Of a DNA stretch of 64,000 nucleotides, positions 10,143-21,208 are shown piece after piece. This stretch comes from Schistosoma haematobium (taxonomy: Eukaryota; Platyhelminthes; Trematoda; Strigeidida; Schistosomatidae): positions 48,525,364-48,589,363 of the forward strand of contig NC_067196.1 in the NCBI RefSeq assembly GCF_000699445.3, in the 5' to 3' direction. The notes under the pieces were generated by a model, which searched no databases, was not told the DNA's origin, and worked only from the letters and a program-made list of their open reading frames with translations. Position 1 is the stretch's first letter. Every line of letters starts with the position of its first letter. The position numbers were made by a program, and so were the translations under genes.

Positions 10143-13100
10143 CACGATGAGCAACATCTAAATGAAGTTGGAGATTGGATTCAGAAAAGTAATTCTTATG
10201 GCAGTAGTTACATTCGAAACGTCCCACCGGACCAGAAGAAACAGATTCAGATACCTAAAAAAAAATCAAAATGAGAATATTTTCAGATGGATATAGAAAG
10301 ATGAGTGTTGTCCATTAGTATGAACAGCTTGACTAATTTACCTCAGCGACTGTCACAACTGTTAGAAATAAGTTTTCTCAAAATCTTTGGAGTAACAAAG
10401 ATATCCAGTAGACGCTAAAAGTAATCATCGTTTGTGGAAAATTCTACTGTCTTCATGACGACTTCACTTTTCCTTAGTCCAATAAATAAAAAGCTATTAA
10501 TCTTGGAAACCTTCCTAGAACAAAAATGTCGTCTGTAGCCATATAAATGAACCCCTTCGTGCACAAAAATTTAATTTTACATACGATCTCATTCCTATTG
10601 TCTGATTTTTTCTCTAGACTGGAGCTTCAGAATATATTGGTGATAAGAATTAAGAAATCACATATGATACTTTTGAAGCCTAAAGTACAGTGACTACACA
10701 TAATAGATTTCTGTTAGTTGAGTTTTATATCAAATTTCAGCCTAGCACACTTTCCAGCAATTTGTAAATAGTTAGAGGATTGTTTTACTATTTTTAATCC
10801 TTAAAACGTATCCGTCTGATTAGCTTGGCTTCAGGAGCTATATCAGTTTGATCTTGAGGGGCCGAAACAGTCATTGTTAATGTTATTTGATATGTGATAC
10901 TTACCAATCAGTACAAGTGCTGTCTAATTACTTATGTTCGTCCGTAGCATACACACTTACTGTAGTTAGAAAACTACATTATCATACATGACGACTCTAC
11001 CTATCCTTAAACGTGATATCAAACTCAAATTGATAAATAAGATTAATAGCATGGGATATGGCATCATATTTCAGTGATGAAGTTTGGAACTTTTTTACTA
11101 CAGAAAGTGATAATTCTAACAAAAGTATACGCCAAATTTACATTTACAAGTTGGTTTTTTAATTCGTTTCATGTCATTGTGATAAGATGTGTCAACATGA
11201 ATCAATGCACATGTCAGATTATATATTACTTATGACTGGTTATAGTATAATGGCAAGTAAAATGTATCAGAATTGAATTCAAACGAACTAGCATTATCAT
11301 AATGCAAAACGATAAAAGGACAGTTTTCTTAAGATACTTTTAGAAAGACAAACTTTGGTGAGTTTTATTCAGTTCAGTGGAAAACTTTTCACCTAGTGGA
11401 AATCCACAACCACTTCCAATATTTTTCAATCCTTTTCATCCACACATTAGTAAATTTATACCATAAAACATACTTCATGAAGGCTTTATCATTTTAGTCG
11501 CTTTTCTGTTTATTACTATAGAGTTTGACTTTTCCATCAATAAGGCCTGCTTACGAAGCAGATGAAAAAGAAATACATTGTCACGTTAAGATAATCATAT
11601 GGCAAAATTATGACCCCTACAGTTAACTAACGAATAAGTTATCGAAGTCCAATGGATTTATTTTTCGTCCCCAATAGCTTACTCCATTCTGACTTTCCGT
11701 TAACTAATTAGATGGTGTATTCCCCCTTTCTGCACACACACCTTGAAATTGTAGGAAATACCTGTGACACTTATTAAGACATTTTATAGTTTTGCTCTTT
11801 TCCTGCAGTGAACTCAACGTTACCACAAATGCTACCACTTTACCTCAGTTTATCTAAATACGTAGTATTATTCTGTCTTCTAAAGTGTGATTTAAAACCA
11901 AACGCAAATCTGTACTGAGCTACTAAGGTACACTAGAAAATGTCATTTCGTTACTACGTATGGTAGCTATAATGAAACTATGAAAGTTAGCCAGTCAACA
12001 ACCTCTTACGAATAATCTTTCATACCAGTCAGAATTATTCTGCAACTCAATTTTGTTTTAAGTGGGATCTGTAATTTACGCTTGGTACTATTGTGTTAAG
12101 TTCAACGATCCTCATTTACCAAAAAAGGTCATATAGTATGTATTCAAGCAATACTAGTATTTTGATTAAAGCATTAGTTGTAGTTATATTATACGAACCT
12201 TAAGTTCACTTTGTACTTCAGAAGTAATTGGATTTTCTTGGCTAATAACAACAGAGCAAACTTGTTGAACATATGAGTCCGCTCCTGGATTTTCATGTGC
12301 ATTAGAAATGTCCAGATTCATGAGGACCTCGCCACTTGAGTTTGTATAAACTACAAAAAGATGAGTAGATTGATTTTGAATGTAAAAATTACGAGAAGAT
12401 AATTGTAATATAGAATAACGACAAACACAACATTTAGTGTTTTAGTGTACAACTCATTTGATATATTTAACCCAGAAAAACAATGCATACTTACACCTAA
12501 AAGCTATAACTAACGTAAGAACGCTCATAATGTAGCTGATGTAGATACATAATGAGAGGATGAATCTTATTGATCAATTTCTATGTAAAAAGAAGTTAAA
12601 ACCTTAAAACGTGACGAAGAAGCGATCGATTCTACTGTTGGTTAGAAAAAAATCGGAAAAGAATGATATACTAGGAAGATACAAGTTGGTTTTAAACAAC
12701 TGTATCTAGACAATGAGTGAACGTTATATGAGAATTTTAGTGTTGTACTACTACAAATATATTACTTTTCGGAAAAATGTTCCATTATCAAACTTCATTG
12801 TATTTTTGATTTAAAAAACTGAAATGATAGATACATGAATTATTTCACAAGGAACAGACCGTTGTATAAACTACGTATTTCAGCCAGTGTAACCTACAAA
12901 ATGGGCAAGTCGTTTGAATAAACATGGTGCAACAAAATGTGAAACCGTTAGTTTGCAATTAATCCACCACAGATATTTATCACGATTTACCGTAAATCCT
13001 ATATGTGATCGAATACTTTGAAAATATTTCAAAACGCTTTATCTATTTGAACACAAATATTGTTACAAAAGGTCATCAAATACATATGCGCCACACAAAA

Positions 13101-16100
13101 CGATGAGAATTCGAGGGAAAAAAGGTAAGGTGCGTATAAGAAAAAAAAAAGAAAAATAACAACAACAACCACAGATTAATGTTAGGTGGTGTAATAATAA
13201 TAATGGGGAAAACGGAAAGGCACAAACGGAAGAATTCTCTAAGTTAAGGAAGAAACAACCATTTTTATGAAGAAAGTAAAAGCAGGTTACAGCAGGATCG
13301 CCACTGGCTTCTATTCTGAGCCATATCTGATAACATCTCTAGCCACTGTGTTGCACCATCTCTCGGACCCCAACCAGGGAGTCGTGAAGGACCGACAGAA
13401 GCCAGTTCTTTGCAGCTTTCTTTCATGCCACGACACCATGTCATACACTGACCACCTCTCCGCTTTTTCCAACCAGTCCCAGAGTCGACAACTAATGCGC
13501 AACGTGGAATTCCCTGGGACGACATTCATAGGACATTTCTAAGCCACCGAATTCGGTGTTTCAAGATGGTGACACCAACTAGATTATCGTCTCTGCGCCC
13601 GAACACACGATGCTGAACCTCTGCATTACTACTGACATGGTGTTGCCACTGGATGTCAGCAATCCTTCGGAGACAACGATGATCGAACACAGAGTCGTCT
13701 AACATCCTCAACTCGGAGAGGCCAGGTTTCACAAGCATAGAGCAGAACTGCTCTCACCGACGCGTTGTAGACCCGACCTTTCACAGCCAGACGCACATCA
13801 CGAAGACGCCAAAGGTGGCCCAGATTGGCATAAGCCGCTCTGGCTTTCACTATACGTACATTGATCTCATCACTCACACCACCACCAGCACTTATGCAGC
13901 TACCCAGATACACGAACTTCTCGACTACGTCTATCTGCTCACCATCTAGGGTGAGTACAGGATTGGAATCCTGCCAGTCTTGTAGAAGTACTTTGCACTT
14001 CGAAGGTGCAAAGCACATGCCATACCTACGGACATTGACTGCCAACTGATTAAGTGCGGATTGCATGCCTTGGGCATTATCGCACAGTAAGAAAATATCA
14101 TCCGCATACTCAAGGTCGAGAAGTTTTTCCCCAGGCAACAGATCCACACCTCCATTAATTACATCCATCAGAGCTGTTTCCAGAATGTCGCCGATGGCAA
14201 AGTTGAAGAGGAATGGTGAGATTGGGCAAACCTACCTAATCCCACTACTTGAATGGGACAATGGAGAGAGGTGGTTGTATGCCCTCACTCTGCCTGAGGT
14301 GTTTGTATATAGGGCCGTTAGGATGTTGATAAACTTTTCAGGCACATCCTTCTTCAATAGACAATCCCAGAGAGCAGTCCTGTCCAACGAATCGGAAGCA
14401 GCCCTGATGTCAAGAAACATTACGATTGTTGGCCTGTGATAAGTATGACGGTGTTCTAACATTTGATGAAGAGCGAAGATATGATGAATACATCCTCGAT
14501 CAGAATGAAACCCAGCCTGCTCCTCGCGACTCAATCTTTCTCGGGTTTTGAACAACCTACGAAGTATGACAGAAGCCAATAGCTTGGACGCAATCGGAAG
14601 TAGACTTATCCCCCGATAGTTGTTACAGGAACGACGTGAACCCTTTTTAAGGATAGGGACAACTATCGACTCATTCCATGACGTTGGTACACACTCTAGC
14701 TCCCAGACCTTTACAAACAACACAGTCAGTTCCTTAGCCAGAAAGTCACCACCATCCGTAAAAAGAACCGGAGGTAAGTCATCTGGGCCCGGTGGTTTGT
14801 AGCGCTTCTAGAGTTGGAGTTCCTTGCGGACTTCCGTCTCATTTGGTGGATCAGTCGTCACCGGCCATGGAGGTCAGGACAGTCCGACCGATGTTGCCGG
14901 AGCAGCAGGCCAGTTAAACTTCCCTTCGAAGAATTCTGCCCCAAATTTTATCCGCCTCGTATGCATCGTGGAGCAAACAAGTGACCAGTAGTGAGGTTGT
15001 AAGGTACTACACAGAGACGGTAAATCAGTTAGTGAGGTGGTGGACTCATATCGAACGAGGTGGCTGGGATGTGTTAGGTATGCGCAACTAATGTATACCT
15101 CTATCTAAAATGCTGGTTCAATTAACAGAGAGGGAAAAAACTAAAGTGCACAGATAAAGAAACACCATCAGTCCCCCAAATGCCCTAGTGAGGCCGAGGG
15201 TGAAGAAGAGTCCGCTCTCCCTCTCGAAATGCTCTCATATGACCGCGCGTGTATAGCCACTTCCGAGGGAGTCCTACTCGCTGCCTTCTCGTGGCAGGGT
15301 GTTGTTTACGAAACTGAGAGGACGAAAAGTGGAACTTTAATCGGTTCGGTGGATACAGAGGATCCACGTAGGGGAGTAGGAAAACCCTGATTATTACTGG
15401 AAAAATTACTCTGGCTTCAACGCTTATTTAGACAAATCAAATCCAAAATATGATAAAATTCTTCTTTATCTCTTTTATACTACGTCACATGTATTCCCCC
15501 TTATTCTTATACAGCCGCTCACGTATGGTGGAGATCCTGTCCTATCTAAACGATTTCAAGGCTGTAAAAAGCCGAGAGGTGATCAATGTATGGCATGGTG
15601 TCGTGGTATGAAAGAACACTGTACAGAAATGGCTTCGGTTGGTCCTTCAAAACTCCATAGTTGGAGTCCTAGAGATGGTGCAACACAGTGGCTAGAGATG
15701 TCATCACATATGATTCAGAATAAAAGCCAGTGGCGATCCTACTGTAATTTTCTTTTTCTTTCTTCATAAAAGTGAACGCAACTTTTTAAAATGAATACCT
15801 AGTTGGGATTCCAATAATAATTACAATACACAGTTGGGATCATTGGATGATATGGCTCAAAATTGATTACAAGGGAGAATTCGCATTCATTCTCAATCTT
15901 ATACTAGATATTGGGTGAAGTCTCATACCCAACTTTTCGTTCTTTGATCTCCTTTATTCCCTTTGAACTATACTTTTATGTTTAGATTTTCATGGGAGTC
16001 GATAATATTCCCTCTCCTTTGCTTTTTGTCTCGTTAATTTGCATTCTCGCTGTGCTGACATGAGGTGTAGAAACTTGGATAGATACATGTGTATCAGGTC

Positions 16101-16390
16101 CTATATTGACTGACTAACTAGAAAGATAAGTGGTGAAATATCGGATGAGTTTAAATTCGGAAATTTCTAATTTTTATTTCCAAGACCGAAGAATTTACTA
16201 TCTCGTGCAGACACACATATGGAACCGAATAAAATATCCAATATATAACGCCACTAAGTAAAATTGCAAATAATGTTGGCAAAACAGAGAATTGAGAACC
16301 GACACCAACAAAATGAACTACAAACTAACCTTGGTTTTGTCCAGTAAATAGAGTCTGGTATACACTGTTTGGAGCAAGAGTCGTCATGAG
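10143..16390 (-). CDS. C2H2 zinc-finger protein, partial (three internal exons)
   Basis: Three minus-strand exons have good splice signals and matching phases: 16330-16390 (acceptor TGTTCAG, donor GTTAGT), 12199-12350 (acceptor TTTTTGTAG, donor GTTCGT) and 10143-10254 (acceptor T-rich plus TAG, donor GTAAGT). Joined, they read about 108 residues without a stop. The first two give an acidic, Ser/Asn/Gln-rich linker. The third encodes a classical finger, FECNYCHKNYFSESNLQLHL, followed by DVAHR, with paired Cys and His at correct spacing. Such fingers usually bind DNA, so a nuclear regulator is likely but inferred. No start or stop codon was found: the last exon ends in phase 1 and must continue left, beyond or within the Gypsy-bearing intron. 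The codons are ordinary and undamaged. Confidence 0.72.
10255..12198 (-). other. Intron of the zinc-finger gene
   Basis: AT-rich sequence of about 1.9 kb between the 12199-12350 and 10143-10254 exons. I recognise no transposon protein or RNA in it. Confidence 0.6.
13262..14985 (-). mobile_element. RTE-type LINE (SR2-like), 5'-truncated and broken
   Basis: Minus-strand segments encode the C-terminal two thirds of a LINE ORF2. From 14723 the RT fingers/palm region reads CNNYRGISLLPIASKLLASV and then FLDIRAASDSLDR, where the usual Phe of motif A has become Ser. From 14168 the active site LEYADDIFLLCDN is intact. Further on come YLGSCISAGGG and a C-terminal block ending at TAA 13265-13267. Stops or shifts occur near 14815, 14230, 13660 and 13525. 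Homology continues upstream to about 14985, where it fades, so the endonuclease is missing. The family is inferred from resemblance to schistosome SR2. Its 3' end is short, as expected for RTE elements. Confidence 0.8.
15180..15400. repeat. GC-rich repeat-like block
   Basis: This block is clearly richer in G and C than its neighbours. A 60-codon frame is open on the minus strand (15185-15367), but I see no domain in it. Its position just upstream of the truncated RTE-like LINE, in the sense of that LINE, suggests it may be part of the LINE 5' region or a separate repeat. This is inference only. Confidence 0.4.
15555..15775 (+). mobile_element. Fragment of the RTE/SR2-like LINE 3' end
   Basis: Plus-strand translation gives CMAWCRGMKEHC and then GWSPRDGATQWLE-like sequence, ending at TAA 15767-15769. 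It is a diverged copy of the last 70 codons of the LINE at 13262-14985, in the opposite orientation. Both copies end TCTTCATAAAA, marking the family 3' end. Confidence 0.8.
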
Positions 16391-18956
16391 CTGAACAATA
16401 AAGTAAACCGATAAAAAAGCTGGTAATAAATTAGTGATGCAAAAACAACTTTAATAATCAACAACACGGATTCTCCCCATAAATAGCTAAATGATCTGGA
16501 CTGTTATCACATTGTTTTCTTTACGAAAATAATACATATCGCAACAGTGATATGTACTGCAAATGGGGGAAATGGCCTTATTTACCTTTTTGAGCATCAG
16601 ATGCAAAGCTGATTCGATAGCATCTTGGTAGTACTATGAATCTCCAATAGTAAACAAACGCTTATTTCGATAGTCTACCAATAAATAAATGCTACTAAGG
16701 ACCGGGGACACTTTTATCTACTCAAATTTGAGATAGACCTTTTTGATGGCTCGTGATTTAATCGCCTAGACCAAAGGAGATATGTTGGAGTACTAATCTG
16801 CAAACTAGTAGTTGAAATTCGAGTGATCTAATCTTGTCGCCTCTCAGATACAATATCAAAAGCATCTGACAAGCATATAAATAACAAAATGATTTATAAT
16901 GGGCGTCAGTGACCTTATGAACTTGTGTAAAGTTTTAGTGTAGCTGCTTATACCAAATTTTCAAATGAATTTCAGTCTAACCCAGACCTCATATCTGAAC
17001 AAATCATGGTGTACCATGTAAAGTACACGACATTACCAACCAAACCAGTTGCCATATGCTAAAATGCTTGTCGCCTGTATAAAATTTCTTTAAATACAGT
17101 TCTAGGTCTGACAATCCTAAAGTAGAGTAAGGTAGGTTGTGTGCAATTCGTTGGTCCTATGATATAATGTTTGGTGTTCCGCCAGTGTTCTATGTGAAGT
17201 AACACCTATCTTTACCACGCTGAATACTAGCATAAAGTCGATAGACCCCCCCCCAGATCAGCTGGCAACTAAATAAACATCCGTCTTTCAAATCCAAATT
17301 ACTTGTAAAAGGGCCATAATTGAGAGGATAGTTTTTATGTCATGAGACAATCAGATTTCTAACGTGAGTAAATAGAGCTAGGTGAAACTTATTGATGCGT
17401 GAACCCATACACTTATCTTTAAGTTATACAAATTTTTTGGCCCTAGTGACATTATTGGGATGCCTGAATTGAGTTAGAGCAGCTCACAGCCATTAAAAGT
17501 CAAACACTTTAGCCATCGAAACACCTCTACAAATGGATACGCAAAAGACCTATGAGGACAAAAAGAATCAACAAGCCGAGCGCATATGATGACAGATATT
17601 TTAAAAGTATATAAGGCGCATGTAGTACCTATATTTGCGCTACATTTTAAGTTGGGTTAACGTTTCTAAAAGTCACTTAGACCGTTACGGACATTAGCCG
17701 AACCTTTAGGAGCTGGAAGGTTAAAACAAACAACCACGGATCCGAAAGCTTAAAGTGGATAAGTATGACTCAATAAGACATCACCTAAGAGTAATAAATA
17801 CTAAGAATAACAGGTGGTGGATGTTAATTTCGCGAGAGAAAACAACAATGCACCATAACTAGTAGAAAGATAAACAAACGAGAGTGCTTCAAAACTGAGT
17901 TTGTAATCTCCCTTAAACCTGAGTAAAATAACTTCGTACGGAAATAAGAATGAGCATGATTAGGTTCCCATAACTTGAGGTATTCACACTTCATATTTCT
18001 GGGAAAATAATAAAGGTTTAAAAAAGCACTGAAAGATTAGTAAGTAACAATAACCCGTTATCGTTAATAGTTCATAAGATAAAGAAAATGCACTACATAT
18101 TCCGAGTTACTTGCATATAATTCATAATGTAAGTCAGAAATTCACGAATGAGTCGTCTAATACAAGTCGTCTGAATAAGTTGTAGCGTGTAGCATTCCAC
18201 TGGCAGGAAAGCTAATAAGGATGTATGTCTACAAAACTAGCAAGAACGAAAACTTCCAACTCTCTAAGAATTTACAGACGACTTATGCTATAATTCGGAA
18301 TAAAGTAAATACTAATTACCAGAACCGCCACCCTTGGAATTTGCGCCTTGAGTAATCAGCAAAACAACACTTTGAAAACTTAACTCCTAATCAAATATTC
18401 CGACAAAAGTTGTGAAGATCACGGTTCAGCATCCAAATCGACTTTTCAACACCTATTTGTTCAGTTATGTCAGTTTCAGATTAATTATCGACCAGATACT
18501 AACCGTTGTAAGATGTTACTCAGACGGTGTTTTCATCGTTCTTTTCAAAAAGCTAGTGGAACATACTACAAGAGTTCGACAAAGAATGTGTTCAATGCAA
18601 ACTTGAAGCACACAAAACGGGAAGCTTTCCCTCAACATGTGATCGCGGAAATCAATTTCTCGTCTTCTTACATTTCTTTTTCTTATCTTCTAAGTCCTTC
18701 GTTGTGTTGCTTACTCAGCATTTAGCTGTCATTCAGTTAGATTGTTGTAATAATTGTACTTGGTTGCGCGCTCACTACGAATAACATGAATGATGGGTTC
18801 ATTTGTGCTCATTTAGTTCTACCTACCTACTTCGGGAATTCTTAGTTAGTACATTTATTCGAATACTTCTAATTATCACAGTTGTGTTTCAAACTGTGTT
18901 CACCTATGTAGTTTAACGTTTACCTCCGTTCCGAAAGATTTATGTATGTACATAAG
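16391..18956. other. Upstream or intronic sequence of the zinc-finger gene
   Basis: No exon could be proven. A minus-strand stretch around 18320-18380 ends in a usable donor (GTAATT), but its phase does not join the next exon cleanly. The rest is AT-rich and unremarkable. Confidence 0.5.
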
Positions 18957-19269
18957 TGTAAAGATGCCACGAGTATTTGGAGTTCGACAACACCCTAACC
19001 AGCAGCACCTATAATCGAAACGTGCCAACCCAGTGAAATCAGATGCGAAGCGGTTTGATGATATATTTAATAAGCTATCGATATACCGAGAAGTGACTGA
19101 TATAAGCTGGCTAGAGGTTGTCAAAGAAGTTGAGCACAGAGTACTCACTTGTGATCTAGTGCTGAAGCATGATCATGCGCCTTCAGCTAGGTGAGTCTAT
19201 TAAAGCTAATGCGGTCAACATCAAATGTCGAAGACATACAGAGTTATTGACTTTGGGGATCTATTTACA
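18957..19269 (-). repeat. Degenerate LTR of the Boudicca-like relic
   Basis: It aligns along its length with the LTR at 45146-45464, including the blocks GTTGAGCAC, CCTTCAGCTAGGTGAGTC and TTTGGGGAT, but with many substitutions. It is far older than the LTR pair at 40226/45464. Confidence 0.7.
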
Positions 19270-20372
19270 GATCGATGCTGGTGCTATCGCTAGTTCTGTT
19301 TTTATCGATTATATAGGACTTAGGTTCATGCTGAAGAACTTTGAAGAGTCTTGCATATGCCGATTCGAGTGGTCGTAGAAATGACGTGTGTACCAAATCG
19401 TAGGACAGGTTGAACGTGAACATCAGTTGACTATAGTGGAATGGAAACAGAGTTAACTGAACACATTGTGTTTGTAAGCCTGCTCGTGTAGGAGTTTAGA
19501 TCCATATTCATTAAAAAACATGGAGGATTCACGAATTCTCCCGGAAGTGTATCCAATGTCAACTTTCACTGCTTTGCGAATACTGAGTAAGATAAACAGA
19601 AAAGCGTTAGCTGATTATGCGACATTTGCAGGTGAGAGTGAGGCTTTCAGCTTTCAGTGAAAACATCTAGTAAGACAAAGAAAAAGTCCATATCCGAACT
19701 AGCGTCCACGATCTATAATTCTAGTTGAAGGGCAGCCGAATTTTGCTACCCACCGTCCGACGAAGGCGCGGGCCACTGCTTCAGCAGTAATGTCCTTGAT
19801 AGGTACCTTGATAGGTCATCGAGTGGAATGGCCTACACATGTTAGGTGATCGGTGTATCCACTTGAATCTGGTAGAGGTCCTATCAACTTGTCGAAGTGA
19901 GCATCGAAAGTTTTGAATGAGCCTCAGGGACATTTGCTGCGTCTAGTCACCTTAGATTCCTGGAATCTCATACAGGAGCGTGTCCACTTCAGGGTGAGTT
20001 TCCGGCCTACTACAGAGTGTTGAAAGCATTGTACAGTATAATACATGGCTAGGAGTTCCCTAGCGATAGTGCTATACATCGATTCAATGTCTAGCAACTA
20101 TCTGGAGAAGGATACTAAAGGTTTTCAGGTGTGGTTAACTTATCGCTATATGACTTCTCTGGTTGCCGAGTCGGATGAGACTACTGAAATACTAATGGGT
20201 GGTTCGATATTCTGGTGTGCGATCAGTGCTCCTTTGGCAATCAGTTCCTAAACTGTGAAAAATATTTCTTTTGCGATATCGTACAAATTGATGCATTTCG
20301 CATTTCTACGAAGTCTGCCGGTTAATTGTCTTGTAAGAGACGTACAATTTAGTATGAACTGTCTATAGAAAC

Positions 20373-21208
20373 TCAATAGGGCGTTGAACGTGCGTAGTTG
20401 CTTGTTTTTGTTTCTGGATAATCCAGAACGATCGCCACTTTGCTTCTCAGAGTTCGGATGCCTTGAGCATCATTAGTGTGTCCAAGAAAATCTAAGGAGT
20501 CGGTTTCGATTTGACATTTCTGAATCTTTACAGGAATGCCGTGCTTTTGTAGTCGTTCGAAGACAAGGTCTAGATGCTGTAGATGCGATTTTTTGTCCGC
20601 ACTTGCAACCAAGCGGTCAGTTACATACTCATGTATTAAAGTGAGAACTCGATAAGCGTCATCGACGGGTCTCTGGAATGTTTGTGCAGCATTTCTTAAG
20701 CCAAAAGGCATGCACGAAATTTCTTAGGGACCGGAAGGTGCGGCGATACAGGTATTAGGATTGTCGTCAGCAGCCATAGGAATTTGGTTGTACGCTTTAA
20801 CCAAATCGATTTTCGAAAAGACAGTTGTACTTTTCAGGGTTGCCATCAAGTCGTAAATGTTGGGCAACGATTAGCTATCGGGAATGGTTTTCGCATTCAA
20901 TCGCCGATAGTCACCAGTTGGACGCCAATCGTTGCTATCCTTTCTAGGGACCATGTGCAACGGAGATGCTGATGGGCTATTTGATGGTCGTATGATTCCT
21001 AAGTCTATCATTTTGTCGAACTCGTTTTTCGCCAACCTTAGCTTTTCGGGGGCTAGTCGTCGTGCTTTAGAGAATACAGGTGGTCCTGTAGTCGTGATGT
21101 GATGTGTAACGTTGCTGGTTACACACGGTAGTTTCGGTTGCGTTTGGTGTATTCCAGGATACTTATCGAGTAGTGGTTGATAGAATGGGTCTATCGTGTG
21201 CTTAATTA
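20373..21208 (-). pseudogene. pol: Reverse transcriptase of the Boudicca-like relic
   Basis: Two open segments (20373-20711 and 20871-21208) encode RT blocks: KLRLAKNEFDKMIDLGIIRP, the region before motif A, then MPFGLRNAAQTFQR (motif B) and a mutated active site EYVTDRLVAS. The right-hand 330 bp appears identical to the other Boudicca-like copy, while the left part differs at many positions. The segment ends exactly where the LINE was inserted. Confidence 0.78.

Larger units (their letters stand above)
12351..16329 (-). other. Intron of the zinc-finger gene, carrying LINE fragments
   Basis: About 4 kb between the first two exons seen. It holds the RTE-like LINE (about 13262-14985), a GC-rich repeat-like block (about 15180-15400) and an inverted LINE fragment (about 15555-15775). 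The rest is AT-rich with no recognisable feature. Confidence 0.6.

Noticed and set aside
13267..13542. 91-codon plus-strand frame
   Set aside because: It is antisense to the C-terminal part of the RTE-like LINE.
18320..18385. Possible upstream exon of the zinc-finger gene
   Set aside because: The donor GTAATT is fair, but the open frame does not match the phase of the 16330-16390 exon, and the frame that matches contains a stop.
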